DNA of 64,000 bases from Triatoma infestans (GCA_011037195.1 JAAEAF010000344.1:124001-188000), one strand, 5' to 3'; shown: positions 11,571 to 23,189, numbered from the stretch's first letter. The notes: a model not told the origin generated them from the sequence alone. Numbers and translations: made by a program.

Positions 11571-12300
11571 CAAGAAAAAGTGGTTGCAGATGGCCTCTGT
11601 TTGTATGTGAAAACCCAAAAATATCTACTGTAAAACTCTCTCACAACTTTACTGCATTAGTTAATAAAATTATATAAGTGAGACATTTTCTATAACTTGA
11701 AATATTTACTCAATTGCCCTTTAGTATAAATTTATATAGAAGTGTTTGGGTTACACGTGCCCACCCAAGGCAGGTGTAATTGACGTGGTGATCAGAAGAC
11801 AGTGCCAATGGCATTCAACGAAGCTGTATAACACTAAGAACAGATTAGTGACTATTACTTGAAATATAAAGAAAATCGCGAAAAATATTTTCTCAATTTG
11901 GAAAACAACGCTTTCTGTAACCTTAAACGTACTATTTATATATATTTAGTTTTTAATGAAATGTATGTGTTTGTGTGTATGTAATTCTCTTTAATGACTA
12001 CCTTATGCCACTATATTACTCTTCTAAGCGTCTGCCACCAACCGACACTAGCGCCCCTAGCAGCAACCACACCCCACTATAACAAGTGCTATTTATGAAT
12101 GTATAATCTTTATATCAGAAGTATAATGTTGTTTAGAATGGTAAATGTAAATAACTCCGCAAATTTGCTTCTATATTTACGACTTACATAAATCATGTAA
12201 GAAAGGGAGATTTGAAATTTGTAATACTGCTCATACAGACCTCAAAATATGGTAGTCAGCACAGCATTCACTCTGAACTTAGAATTGGTATTCAGTTATT
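11571..12300. other. Unclassified AT-rich stretch
   Basis: Possible tiny family A pieces near 11640-11720. No gene. Confidence 0.35.
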
Positions 12301-12304
12301 AACC

Positions 12305-12545
12305 TTACTCAGTGAGTCCTCAACTTAGGCGTCCACAGAGAGCCTACACATTGATCTTTTAGGTTTCTGCGGCCATTTTAATGAGAAACACGAAATGATC
12401 CTGAAGAGGCTCATTGCAACATGGGCGAAACGTCGGTTTTTAGCAAACCACTGAGGCGGTCTCAACCCGGAAACCCAAGTGTTTTTCAAGCATAAACATT
12501 TTTGCGTAATCATTTTATTGCAGATGTAAGATTTACAACACATCT
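12305..12545 (+). repeat. Second hammerhead-bearing repeat type
   Basis: Contains a hammerhead-like motif at 12397-12438, followed by CTGAGGCGGTCTCAACCCGG and CAAGTGTTTTTCA. Partial copies of the same downstream block occur at 35828-35920 and 51880-51960, which shows it is a dispersed repeat. Confidence 0.6.
12397..12438 (+). ncRNA. Hammerhead-ribozyme-like motif
   Basis: GATC, CTGAAGA, G, GCTCAT-TGCAAC-ATGGGC, GAAA, CGTC, GGTT. Stem II pairs over six positions with one G-U; stem III is palindromic ACGT; stem I GATC/GGTT pairs with G-U wobbles. The same single extra base follows CTGAAGA as in the 5087 motif. Confidence 0.45.
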
Positions 12546-12549
12546 ATGC

Positions 12550-13330
12550 AGGCCCGCAGTTGGGATTTGACTATGTAGCATCCACTACCTACACTCAGAA
12601 AAGTAACTTATTCAAAGCGCAAATGGAATCTGTCTTTGAAAATGGACTGAAGAGGATAAGAATAGATGAACTTCGGAAGCTTTCTAAGAACTAGAAATAT
12701 CGTTAAGAATTGCAAAAAAAACTATATAAAATGGTTTACCGGAGGTGCACTTGGAAAGCCGATTAGATGAATCTAATTTCGAAATAGGCAGAAAAATCAT
12801 GAAGGCGACTCAAGCCTTTGAAAGTGAAGTATATTTGTATGGCGGGAAGGGGAGGGGAAGTGAACCAACATGAAGACACTGAATGTGGAACACTCCTTCC
12901 AGGACTATTTATTTTAAAAATTTTATGATCCGGGAAAGTTGTTGGGCAGGATATCTTCCCCTCCCACATACAGTATGTACTCAGGTTCTAAACCTCCAGG
13001 GATGATACCGTCGTCGTCCATGCAGGAGGTATATTATTGGAGTCTTCTCCATCTTTTCACTGCGAGATTCTAGGCCCCCACCAACTTCTTCAGACGATCC
13101 CTGAGTCTAGAATGAGTATTCAGAGAATTATTACTTCCTGCACAAATTGCATTAAACTTTAATTGCGATAACTTTTGTTAATCCAATGAAATTTTAAAAC
13201 AAAAAAAAATTAATTAAAAAACATTAAGCGCCACTCTCCAACAAGGTAAGGATCTAGTAGAAAAATGTATATGTCCCTCTGATGTTTATTTCCCCAAAAT
13301 AGAAATTAATGTTTAGATTTTATTTTTGCC
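12550..13330. other. Unclassified stretch
   Basis: Weak family A similarity near 12730-12780. No gene recognised. Confidence 0.3.
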
Positions 13331-13344
13331 TGCTGTTAAAGATG

Positions 13345-13532
13345 TAGGGTTTGAATGCGCGTTCGTTAGTATGCACACAGTGAGAGAGAAAGAGTGAGGC
13401 AGAGAAGTATGATGAAGAGAAAATAGGTTGCGGTGAGCGGTTAGGAGGAACGGGTCGGAGTGCGCAGTGAAAGTGCGCGCTGACTTCACCGCCGATTGGT
13501 GATAACGTCTCTTCTGCCGGTTACAAATTAGG
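13345..13532 (+). promoter_or_regulatory. CpG-rich, promoter-like block
   Basis: About 14 CpGs in 185 bases within AT-rich DNA, an inverted CCAAT box (ATTGG at 13495-13499) and a candidate donor TTAG|GTAAAA at 13532. It could be the promoter and noncoding first exon of the LRR gene 12 kb downstream, or unrelated. There is no coding evidence. Confidence 0.25.
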
Positions 13533-13596
13533 TAAAATTATCTTTCTCTCTTGAAACCGTGCTATTGCAACAATGAAATGGAAGATAATAAAAAAA

Positions 13597-13800
13597 TACT
13601 TTCACTTCCTCTTACTCCTGGCAACAGGAAGTATTGTTTATACGGAGAATACAGGGAGACCATCTTTTTTATCTGCTAGCTTCAATCTCCTGCTCGTTTC
13701 CTGTTGAAAGAAACAGAGAAAAGAAACGTGGTGGTGGCGGTGGGGGGAATCTGGTGTGAAACACTCACATCACTTTCACTTACTGCAGTTCAGTGGTAAC
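13597..13800. repeat. Family A head and tail fragments in opposite orientation
   Basis: 13597-13640 is a plus head (CTTCCTCTTACTCCTGG). 13748-13795 is a minus tail (CTGGTGTGAAACACTCACAT). A tRNA-like stretch (CAGTGGTAACGCGCTGGG) follows to 13840. Confidence 0.5.
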
Positions 13801-13849
13801 GCGCTGGGCTTCCACGCAGAGGTGCTCTGATAATGAATAAAGTTGTTAT

Positions 13850-14640
13850 TAGCGAATGGTCTGGGTGTGTGAACAAAATATCTTGAAAACAACAGATCGC
13901 AAGAAATCCAAACGTATTATATTTAGGAACAACTGCCGCTACCGCTACTATCAGACACGAAGATTTCGGCTAAAGTCCATCAACCGCAACTGCGACTTTG
14001 CTGATTCTTATTTTTTCTTTACAGTTTTTCGTGATTTTTCTCGAAAACGATTTTCATTAAACTTGTACGCACACTAATATCTAACACATTGATTTGAAAC
14101 ATTTTCCCGGGAAAATAGATTGTTTGAGGGGGGGTTCTCAGGAAACAGTAGCGTTATAGTTTCTTCTAAAGTGCCATTTCAGTTCAGTATAATTATGGTT
14201 TTACCATCTGTCTAATATTACTATATATATTAGAAACTTGATAGAATTTCAATTTGAAGGAAAACGGTTAACCGGAAATACGACTCTACAGAATAGGTTT
14301 TGAGTTTTTTGGAGTTTACGACGATAATGATTTCCTTTAAACATGAAACGCTCACAGCAAAGATAAGTACTGATCGCTTTTATCTGAAACATTTTTCCAA
14401 ACAAAAACTGATTTTAGAGGGGTTCAGTGGGCCACTCAGTTAGGTTTAAATTTAAATTGGTGCTTCATGGTTTTGAGACAGAGGGCGCCACAGCGACCAC
14501 TCAGCTTTAACTCTTTTTTTTCATGGCCAGACATCTAGACGGCTGTAAACATGGCAATTGTAAAGAATTTTTTTTTTCTTAATTAACTGAATTAACTGAC
14601 GCAGGAGAGAGTGCGGTGAGTATTTCACGCGACATTTTTC
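13850..14640 (+). repeat. Family A repeat, tail intact
   Basis: From the GCGAATGGTCTGGGTGTGTG microsatellite region through two internal units to the tail GAGAGTGCGGTGAGTATTTCAC. Confidence 0.65.
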
Positions 14641-14654
14641 TCTCCGGAACTCAA

Positions 14655-14740
14655 TCTCCGGAGAAAACTCAATTTCGAAAATTTGTCACGACTGCAATTT
14701 TTCCTTTTTACTTTCTCAAACAGTAAGAGAAAGCGAAAAA
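14655..14740 (-). repeat. Family A head fragment
   Basis: AACTCAATTTCGAAAATTTG, then CTTTCTCAAACAGTAAGAGA, the head read backwards. Confidence 0.5.
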
Positions 14741-15019
14741 AAATAAATTTTGTATCTTATAAATAAGTCTAAATACGTTTCTAGAATCAACTCAGATGAT
14801 AAATTACATTCTTATATAATAGCCCATTAATAGTTGACACTGTATTTTAATGATGGCAATAAAATATAATTAAATATAACCGTGACCGCATTAAATTGTT
14901 CTTTACCTAGAATAAAATAAATATTAATTAATTGGACGTATATATATAAGAAATAATCAATTAGCCTTATTTATAGGAGGCAATTATTGGCTATTAATAT
15001 TGAAATATTTGCAAAATAT

Positions 15020-15452
15020 ACGTCACACTTCTGAGGAAACATTCACACGACTGTAGTTGTTTTATTTAAGGATTTAAGGTTTACCTCTTTATGGCAACGC
15101 CCTCTGTCAAATCCCGTCCGACAAAACATAATGGATGTGCAATAACCTAATTCATAGATTCCCTCCCAAAACTCCCCATAAAAATCAATTTACCGAAAAA
15201 AAAAAACATAATCCTTCAAATTAAAGCTTAAAACTTTTTATGTTTCTATACAACTTTTTATTGAGCACGCAAAGTTTGGCGAAAATCGTTGGAGCTGTTT
15301 TCGAGAAAAATGCGAAAAATCTGAATAAAAAAACATCAGTAAGGTCGCGCTTCCGGTTAAATGGAAGAAGACCGAAATCTGTTAGCTAGATGCGGTACCC
15401 AAGCGGAATATCAAGTTTTCTACGATTTTTTCGTTTTTGAGATATTTTTACT
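15020..15452 (-). repeat. Family A repeat, partial
   Basis: Minus-oriented tail (GGAAACATTCACACGACTG) at 15037 to the GTTTTTGAGATATTTTTAC region at 15450, where it meets the next copy head-on. Confidence 0.6.
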
Positions 15453-15454
15453 TT

Positions 15455-16218
15455 TTCTGACTTCTGGTAGTAAGAGAAAGTATCGCGATCTTGCCAGATT
15501 TTCGTAATTGAGTTTTCACCGGAAATACACACTGTGCGGTTGCCTTAGTAGGTTTTTAGCTGCATGTGTGTATGTGAAAGGGTGTGTTTTACCAGAATAT
15601 CACAAAAACGAAAAGTCGCAGGAAGCTAAAACTTGGTAATCCATTTAGGTACTATCATCCACCAAATATAAAGATTTGGGTCTAAATTCATCAACCGGAA
15701 GTACGATTTTTCTGATTTCTTATTCAGTTTTTCCAGATTTTCTCGAAAATGGCAACAACGATTTTCATTAAACTTCGTTTACTATGTACACCAAATTGAT
15801 TTTTTTGGAGGTTCTGGAAGAGCACCAGCGTTATACATTCTTTCCTGTAAAGTACCACGTCAGTATAATATACGGTCTTACCACCTAATAATATAATACA
15901 CATTAGAAGCACTGATAGAATTTCAAATTTTAAGAAAATCGATTAACCAGAAGTGTGATTTTATGGGATGGAGAGCTGTGCGGAATTTGTGGCGTTAATT
16001 TGTAGTTGGTTCAGAGTTTTAAAACGCTCAACTGGGCCATAATATAATCACTTCTCTACCTGCCAGTATAGCTGCAGGTACTTAGCCCCCCCACCACCTA
16101 TATATTTGTGTTAGGAGCAACAGGTAAATTTTGAATAAAGAAAATTAGTCATTTTGTATATAATTGTATTAGCAGGAGTAAGAGAAAGTGGTGTGGGGGT
16201 GTTTCACGTCAGAATTTT
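15455..16218 (+). repeat. Family A repeat, near full length
   Basis: Head (TAGTAAGAGAAAGTATCGCG) at 15468, two internal units, tail (AGTAAGAGAAAGTGGTGTGG, GGTGTTTCACG) at 16180-16210. Confidence 0.75.
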
Positions 16219-16224
16219 TCAACA

Positions 16225-16365
16225 CACCCACACACACACACACACTATAAAAGACATTCGCTAAAATATTGATTCAGGTACCTCAAAAATGTGTATTTCC
16301 GGTGAAAAGAAATAAACTTCGATAATTTGACATGGCAATATTTCCTTTTACGTGGAATAAAAGCA
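16225..16365 (-). repeat. Family A head fragment with (CA)n
   Basis: (CA)n, GACATTCGCTAAAA, TGTATTTCCGGTGAAAAG and TTTGACATGGCAATATTTCC, the head end of a minus copy. Confidence 0.55.
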
Positions 16366-16914
16366 TCAACCTAAAATCAAAGTGAAAAGAAAACATCAAA
16401 ATGAAACAAGTTTAAAATAAATATGAAAGAAAGGAAATAGCAAATTAGGAAACAACAAATTCAATTATAATAAATGTTTTTATCTTCTACGTATGTTCAA
16501 CCATATCGCCCTCACACAAGGAGTAGAATAAAATAGTAATATAGTAACTGGAAGTGGCAGTAGATCAGCTGTTTTCACAGAAACAATATACCACTGTTCA
16601 CTTCCGATTTAAACTTTTATATAATGCCTAAAGAGAAGGGCTTTGATCTTTTTTTTTCCCGCTTTTTCTTTTTATTTTAAAGTTTTATTCAACTAGAATT
16701 TATTCTTGATTTAATTTGAAGAAAAAATTGAGAAAAAAATTTCTTTTATGTTCCCCGTTTTTACATAAAACAGGTCATCTAAAAATGATCTGGCGAAATA
16801 TACAGGTACGTTAAAGAAAAAAATTGAAAAAACTTTTGATAACTTTGAATAAAATAACTTTATGTATGTGGATGGGAAGATTGAAAATGAAATAAATCGT
16901 AAATAAAATTAAAA
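16366..16914. other. AT-rich stretch
   Basis: Nothing recognisable. Confidence 0.4.
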
Positions 16915-17606
16915 AACCTGGTGTGAAACACTCACACAACTTTCTCTTACTCCAGTTTTCAAAATTGAAATTGGCAAATTTTATAGTTAGTGTACCACAT
17001 TTAATGAAATTCGTCCGAGTTCGTCGAAAACTAAAATACTGTGCAGTAAAAGCTCACTTCCGGTTTACTAATTTTCTTCAAACTCGGAACTTTGGCAATC
17101 TATTTATTTCTAATTAATTTTGTTTGGATGGTAGAATTGTATGAAATCAACTGTGATAGCACTTTAGTGGAAAACATAACCCCACCCCTCCCTCAAAAGG
17201 CCCTTAAATGAATTTTTCCGGAGAAAAGTTTCCTACTGAAAGTTGTAGATCTGTATGAGTAGTTGAGTTAAAGAAAATAGACGGAACTATTTTCAAGAAA
17301 ATCGCAAAAGAGTGAGAAAAAAAATTCAGTAAAGTGGTAGCTCCGGTTGTGACATTTTGACAGATAACTCACTGCCGGATCCCATGGTGATACCTAAACG
17401 GAATATTAAGTTTGACGTTCTGCGATTATTCGTTTTTGCGCTATGCTATTCACAAATATACACATATATCCCCCCCCACACCCCATTTTCCAATAACCAC
17501 TTTTTTGGACTCAGGGGACCTCATTACCTTATTTTTGGTGAAAAGTTGATGTTGAACATTTGACCCGATAACAATACTTCCTCCTACTAGGAGTATGAGA
17601 AAGTAT
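16915..17606 (-). repeat. Family A repeat, full length
   Basis: Tail at 16918 (CTGGTGTGAAACACTCACAC), head ending at about 17606 (CTACTAGGAGTATGAGAAAG). Confidence 0.75.
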
Positions 17607-18206
17607 AAATCTGTTTTGAAACACTCACACGACCTGTTTGTTACTGCCGTTAGTACAATTATAAAATTGACTTTTTTTCTAAGTTTGGATTTTTTTCCTA
17701 CAGCTTTAAGATAAATCTAGAGGAGAGGGGGATACATGGAGGCAGGCATCTTTGAGTAGCAAGTGATTTCATTCATAACATACAAGAAAATCAAACAGCA
17801 TTTGAAACTGAACGCTTCAAATTCCGTTTAATTCGTTCACATCAGTTTTTCTAGAAAAGTCTTTCAAATTTTTGAAATTGAAAGAAAATCGTTGTAATTG
17901 TTTCCAAGAAAATTCCAGAAATCTCAAAATCCTATCGCACTTGCCTTGTACTCCTTTTCATCAAATATGAAATTCTAACAATGCTCGTACTGTATATTGA
18001 TATTATATGGGTGGTAAAACTATAAATTGTACTGGTAAGTGCTATTTCGGAAGAAAGCCTAACGTTTCTGTCCCCTTACCTTTCTCCAAAAAAATCAATT
18101 TTCCCGGGAAAATGATTGAAATAAAAGTGAAAGGTAAACTTTTAAGAAAATCATTGACGCCGATTTCGAGAAAATCGTAAAAAAAATGGAAGGAAAAAGC
18201 ATTTCG
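17607..18206 (-). repeat. Family A repeat running into the 57-bp satellite
   Basis: Tail (CTGTTTTGAAACACTCACAC) begins within a few bases of the previous copy's head. The body continues to about 18206, where a segment of it becomes the satellite monomer. Confidence 0.65.
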
Positions 18207-19123
18207 TGAAGCTCTTCCGATTGATGGATTTGATGCCCTTCTAGGAGTAAGAGAAAGTAAAAAAGCGCACTTCCGGTTAATGGATTTGATGCCCTCTCTG
18301 GAAGTAAGAGAAAGTATAAAACGCACTTCCGGTTAATGGATTAATGGATTTGATGTCCTCTCTAGGAGTAAAAGAAAGTAAAAAAACGCACTTCCGGTTA
18401 ATGGATTTGATGTCCTCTCTAGGAGTAAGAGAAATTAAGAAAACGTTCTTCCGGTTAATGGATTTGATGCCCTCTCTAGGAGTAAGAGAAAGTAAAAAAC
18501 GCACTTCCGGTTAATGGATTTGATGCCCTCTCTAGGAGTAAGAGAAAGTAAAAACGCACTTCTGGTTAATGGATTTGATGTCCTCTCTAGGAGTAAAAGA
18601 AAGTAAAAAAACGCACTTCCGGTTAATGGATTTGATGCCCTCTCTAGGAGTAAGAGAAATTAAGAAAACGCACTTCCGGTTAATGGATTTTATGTCCTCT
18701 CTAGGAGTAAGAGAAATTAAAAAAACGCACTTCCGGTTAATGGATTTGATGCCCTCTCTAGGAGTAAGAGAAAGTAAAAACGCACTTCTGGTTAATGGAT
18801 TTGATGTCCTCTCTAGGAGTAAAAGAAAGTAAAAAAACGCACTTCCGGTTAATGGATTTGATGCCCTCTCTAGGAGTAAGAGAAATTAAGAAAACGCACT
18901 TCCGGTTAATGGATTTTATGTCCTCTCTAGGAGTAAGAGAAATTAAAAAAACGCACTTCCGGCTAATGGATTTGATGCCCTCTCTAGGTATAAGAGAAAG
19001 TAAAAACGCACTTCTGGTTAATGGATTTGATGCCCTCTCTAGGAGTAAAAGAAAGTAAAAAAACGCACTTCCGGTTAATGGATTTGATACCCTCTCTAGG
19101 AGTAAGAGAAATTGAAAAAACGC
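18207..19123 (+). repeat. 57-bp satellite, 16 monomers with 4-monomer higher-order repeat
   Basis: Monomer: ACGCACTTCCGGTTAATGGA, TTTGATGCCCTCTCTAGG, AGTAAGAGAAAGTAAAAA. Counted by the AGTAAGAGAAA landmark there are 16 copies. Eleven keep CACTTCCGG. The three with CACTTCTGG lie at about 18555, 18780 and 19005, an interval of 225-226 bases, revealing a higher-order unit of four monomers. The monomer joins an internal family A segment to the family A head palindrome. The long open frames on both strands are products of the periodicity and not genes. Confidence 0.95.
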
Positions 19124-20040
19124 AATTAATGATAACAATTAATGATAAATAATGTATTTACCATCATGACAAATTAAATATTTCCAACGACAATTGATAC
19201 TATAACAAATTGTTGTTCGCAAGCAAAAAAATAAAAAAAAGAGTTTTTTAATTGGCTATTATTTTTGTTTTTGGTTTTTGCGCATCAACTTCAAGGTTAT
19301 TAGCATCCGATTTACTGTTATCAAGGTAATTCTTAGGTTCAACTATAATTTGCTATACATTTTTTATATAACTATACAGACATAAATAATATAGCGATGA
19401 TAGAGCTGGTCTTTATTGTTTCACAATTACTCTTTCAGCGATAAAAGTAAAAATATACTATAAAAATGTATGTTTAAGAAAAAAAAAAAGTAAATTAAAG
19501 TCTAAAGTAATTCAATCAATATTACCAGATATTTCATTGGTAAAGATAATAAAATTTATTAAAGTAGTGTATTGCTGGTAATCTAAATAAAATAATATTA
19601 TTACGCATATACTCGTATTATTAAAATAATTTGTATTTTAATTGACTTTTATAATTACATAAAGAGGAATTGGCCCACGGACTGGAATTAAAGAAAAATA
19701 AATTCAATTTTGAACTCGTACTTATCATACAGTTTCATATTATCCTTGTCCTTGTACTACATATTTGTTTAATGTATATTCACTTATCAGTATTATAATA
19801 ACCAAAATGCATAACAAAATCAAGTAAAATATTTGCGATAAATATAATACAATATAACCTAACCTAACATAAACAACATAACCTACCGAATGCACAGGCG
19901 GCGAAGTTGGAATTACATATTTTGTCGTTTATTTAAATATTTTTGCCACTATATTTTTTTTGTCGTAGAATACGCGTAAGTGGAGAAAGCGTTACCGATT
20001 CTGGAGGAGTCAGGTGGTAGGTGGGATGGCGGGGGTTTGA
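19124..20040. other. AT-rich stretch
   Basis: About 900 bases with no gene, repeat end or RNA gene recognised. Confidence 0.4.
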
Positions 20041-20048
20041 CTAAAACC

Positions 20049-20136
20049 TATAAAAGGAGGTGTTTTCGGATTGGACCCATAGTTCTAATTACTAGCTGTA
20101 GTAATAGATTTGAAAAGTTATAACTGTTGAATAAAC
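20049..20136 (+). promoter_or_regulatory. TATA box to poly(A)-signal mini-unit
   Basis: TATAAAAG at 20049-20056, an inverted CCAAT (ATTGG) near 20070, AATAAA at about 20131 and a pure A run from 20159. This order is what the R region of an LTR shows. No paired LTR or flanking TG...CA ends were found. Confidence 0.25.
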
Positions 20137-20520
20137 ATGCATTCAGTCGAGCAGAAATAAAAAAAAAAAAATTAAATTAAAAAAAGTACCACAGCCCATC
20201 TCCGTTATTTTATTGTCTGATCGTTCTATTTGCGTCAACGTATGCTATGATTTTAACGTTTACGCTGTGGTACCGCGCTGGGGGAGTCGTTTGTCCCGAG
20301 AGGGAGTCGTGTAAACATTTCACAACACACTTTTATACGGATGTAGCAGATTCTCCTTATAACAACAATAATACGGTTACTTAAACCGTGTTCAAGGTCT
20401 GCTAAAAATAGTTACTAATTTGTGTTGTTACCTATATAAACATGTATTTCATTTTATTATTAAATAAAATATGTATTAAAAAAATGTATACCGAAAATAT
20501 GTATGCAGTATATTAGAAAA
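20137..20520. other. Unclassified stretch
   Basis: Contains a 10-bp inverted repeat (GTACCACAGC at 20186, GCTGTGGTAC at 20264) and a diverged family A tail at about 20305-20335. No gene. Confidence 0.3.
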
Positions 20521-20524
20521 TTAA

Positions 20525-20600
20525 AACACTCTGGTGTGAATGATTCACACGACTTTTTCTTACTCTAATTGTTACAGTGCTGTGTGATAATTTTTCTTCC
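20525..20600 (-). repeat. Family A tail fragment
   Basis: CTGGTGTGAATGATTCACAC, then CTTTTTCTTACTCTAATTG. Confidence 0.5.
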
Positions 20601-20631
20601 AAATTGAAATGATAATTATTTAACGTTTATT

Positions 20632-21055
20632 ACTTCCTGTTACTGTTAGTCTCAACTTACTGCCAGTAAGAGGAGGTATTGCGAACAAATTTTCAAAATG
20701 AGTTTTCACTAAAAATAGAGGCCCTGGCATGAAAAAATGTTTTTTTGCAATTGGTCTGTGTGTGTGTGTGTGTGTGGTGCATGCATGTGTGTGGGCTGTA
20801 AGTGAACAACATATCTCAAAAAATAAAAGTCGCAGGAAGTCCAAACTTGGTATTCCATTTAGGTACTATTACAGCATCTGAAAACTAAGGTTTCGCATAA
20901 AATCCATCAAGCGGAAGTGCGACTTTACGGAGCTTTTTTTCTTTCTTTTTAGTCTTCACTATTTTATCGAAAACGGGTCCAACAGTTTTCTTTAAACTTG
21001 GTATTACATTCTACACTACTACAACCACCTCTTTTAAACATTTCCTCAGGAAATT
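20632..21055 (+). repeat. Family A repeat, 5' half
   Basis: Head, TGGCATGAAAAAATG region, (GT)n at about 20757-20777, first unit (AAGCGGAAGTGCGACTTTAC), ending at the CTCAGGAAATTGATA step where a fragment of the 4917-5164 repeat is inserted (21062-21110). Confidence 0.65.
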
Positions 21056-21111
21056 GATAGTTGTTGTGGTTGGTTCCGCAGAGCTGGAAAGCATCAGAGA
21101 TATTTTCCGCT

Positions 21112-21325
21112 TGCTGTTAATAGATTATGAGCGAAATCTTCATAGCAGCAGTAACGGTTGGAATAAGTAACCTAAATGGAATAACAAGATTGGGATTTTC
21201 GTTTTTGAGACACACACACACAGTCACAAAACAGCATTCGCTAAAAATCTTTTTTTTCATAGTTAAAAATATATATTTCCGGTGAAAAGTCTAATTAGAA
21301 AATTTGCGGCGATAGTACTGCTCGC
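21112..21325 (-). repeat. Family A repeat, head part
   Basis: From ATAGATTATGAGCGAAATC through (CA)n and ATTTCCGGTGAAAAG to the diverged head end. Confidence 0.55.
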
Positions 21326-21356
21326 TCTACCAACAGTCCGGCAAAGTACGTAAAAC

Positions 21357-22335
21357 AACCTGGTGTGAAACACTCACACAACTTTCTCTTACTCCAATTC
21401 TCAAAATTATAATTGACAAATTTTATAGTTTGTGCACCAAATTTAACGAAATTCGTCGAAAACTGGAAAAAATGTTCAGTAAAAGCGCACTTTCGGTTTA
21501 CTAATTTTCTTGAAACTCGGAATTTTGGCAATCTATTTATTTCTAATTAATTTTATTTGGATGATAGAACTGTATAATCGACTATAATAGCACAGAGAAA
21601 AATAACCCCACCCCTCTCCCAAAAGTGCCCTTAAATGAATTTTCCCGAAGAAATGTTTCAAATAAAAGTTATAGTTGATTGTATGTGTACTTTACGTAAT
21701 AAGTTTCAAGAAAATCGACGGAGCCATTTTTGAGAAAATTGCGAAAAAGTGAAAAAAATCATTTAGTAATGTGGTCAAGTAAACGCACTTCCGGTTATCC
21801 GATTTTTTTTCAAACTCGGAATTTCAACAACATATTCAATTCTAATTAACATTATTTAGATGACAGAATTGTGTAATAAACTGAAATAACACTAGATGAA
21901 AATCTAACCCACCCCTCCTCCATAACTGCCCTTAAATTAATTTTTTTGGAGAAATGTTTCAAATAAAAGTTGTAGCTCTTTGTATATGTAGTTGATTTAC
22001 CAAGTTTCAAGAAAATTGTTGCAGCCATTTTCGAGAAAAACGCAAAAAAGTAAAAAACTATCTAGTAAAGTGGTACTTCCGGTTGAGGAATTTTGACAGA
22101 TAATGTCAGATGCTATGGTGATACCTAAACGGAATATCAAGTTTCAACTTCTACAGTTTTTCGTTTTTTGAGCTATGCTCTTCACATACGTACGTACATA
22201 CACACACACACCATTTGCTAGAAACCACTTTTTTTGACTCAGGGGACCTCAAAACGTTTATTTCCGTGAAAACTCGATATCGAAAATTTGACACGATTAC
22301 AATTCTTCTCTTACTATGAGTAAGAGAAAGTAAAA
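21357..22335 (-). repeat. Family A repeat, full length with three internal units
   Basis: Tail CTGGTGTGAAACACTCACAC at 21359; internal units begin near 21470 and 21785; head ends CTTACTATGAGTAAGAGAAAG at about 22330. About 980 bp, the cleanest complete copy. Confidence 0.8.
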
Positions 22336-22619
22336 ACAATAACAAAATACGAGTAATTAATTACACGAACCACATTAACATGCTCCATTTATCTTGAAAC
22401 GGTCAGTAATTATTACACATTTAATTAGTTCATGTTGTTTGTGTGTGACCGCCCAAGGCTTGTTTAGACACACTACTATTAATAAAAATAATAAATAGAC
22501 TACAGGTAATCCCAATGATTACGTAACTGATATGCATACATAATGGTAGTTAGTGTTGTTGAATTGATAATGGTTATCGATAGTTGAGATTCTATAGATT
22601 GTAACTAACATAGTTTTAA
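22336..22619. other. AT-rich spacer
   Basis: Nothing recognisable. Confidence 0.35.
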
Positions 22620-23112
22620 AACCTGGTATGAAATACTCACCAAAACTTTTACTCATTGTAATTTTCTTAAAACTCGGGATTTTAACTAAATATTTACTTG
22701 GCCACTTCCTACTATTGTATACGCTTACACCACCAGTGTACAGAAATGGCGATATAAAGAGGAGCACTAATGCTTCCCCATTCGGCACCCACTAGAACGC
22801 TCTCAGGAAAAGAAACAATTTCTTGGAAAAATGTTTCAAATAAAAGTGATAGGCCTACATTTGTGTGTTCAAGAAAATATTGCGGGTTAACTTTCATGTC
22901 AGAAGCAGTTATGTTCTTAGAAACGGAATTTTTAAGTTTGCGCTTCCTGCGACTTTTCGGTCTTGAATAGGATTTTATTCATAAACACACACACACAAAC
23001 ACACATATATGCACAATTTCGGACCCAGAGGGTCTCAAAAGCTGTATTTCAGGTGAAAAATCAATTTAGAAGGTTTGACGATCACAATTCTTTCTCATAT
23101 AAGAGGAAGTGA
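22620..23112 (-). repeat. Family A repeat, shortened
   Basis: Tail CTGGTATGAAATACTCACC at 22623, one internal unit, (CA)n at 22985, head end near 23110. Confidence 0.65.
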
Positions 23113-23189
23113 AAACAAATGCAGGGTACCAGAGTTTTAATAGTAACACACACTTGTGGAATGAAATATGTAAAATATAGCTGCGTTTT

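Noticed and set aside
18042..19138. Open frames of 75-126 codons on both strands with repeats such as MDLMSSLGVKES
   Set aside because: They follow exactly from the 57-bp (19-codon) period of the satellite, occur in both directions, and have no start context or splice support.
19858..19870. TTAGG-type telomere repeat (CCTAACCTAA)
   Set aside because: Only two units; chance or element-derived.
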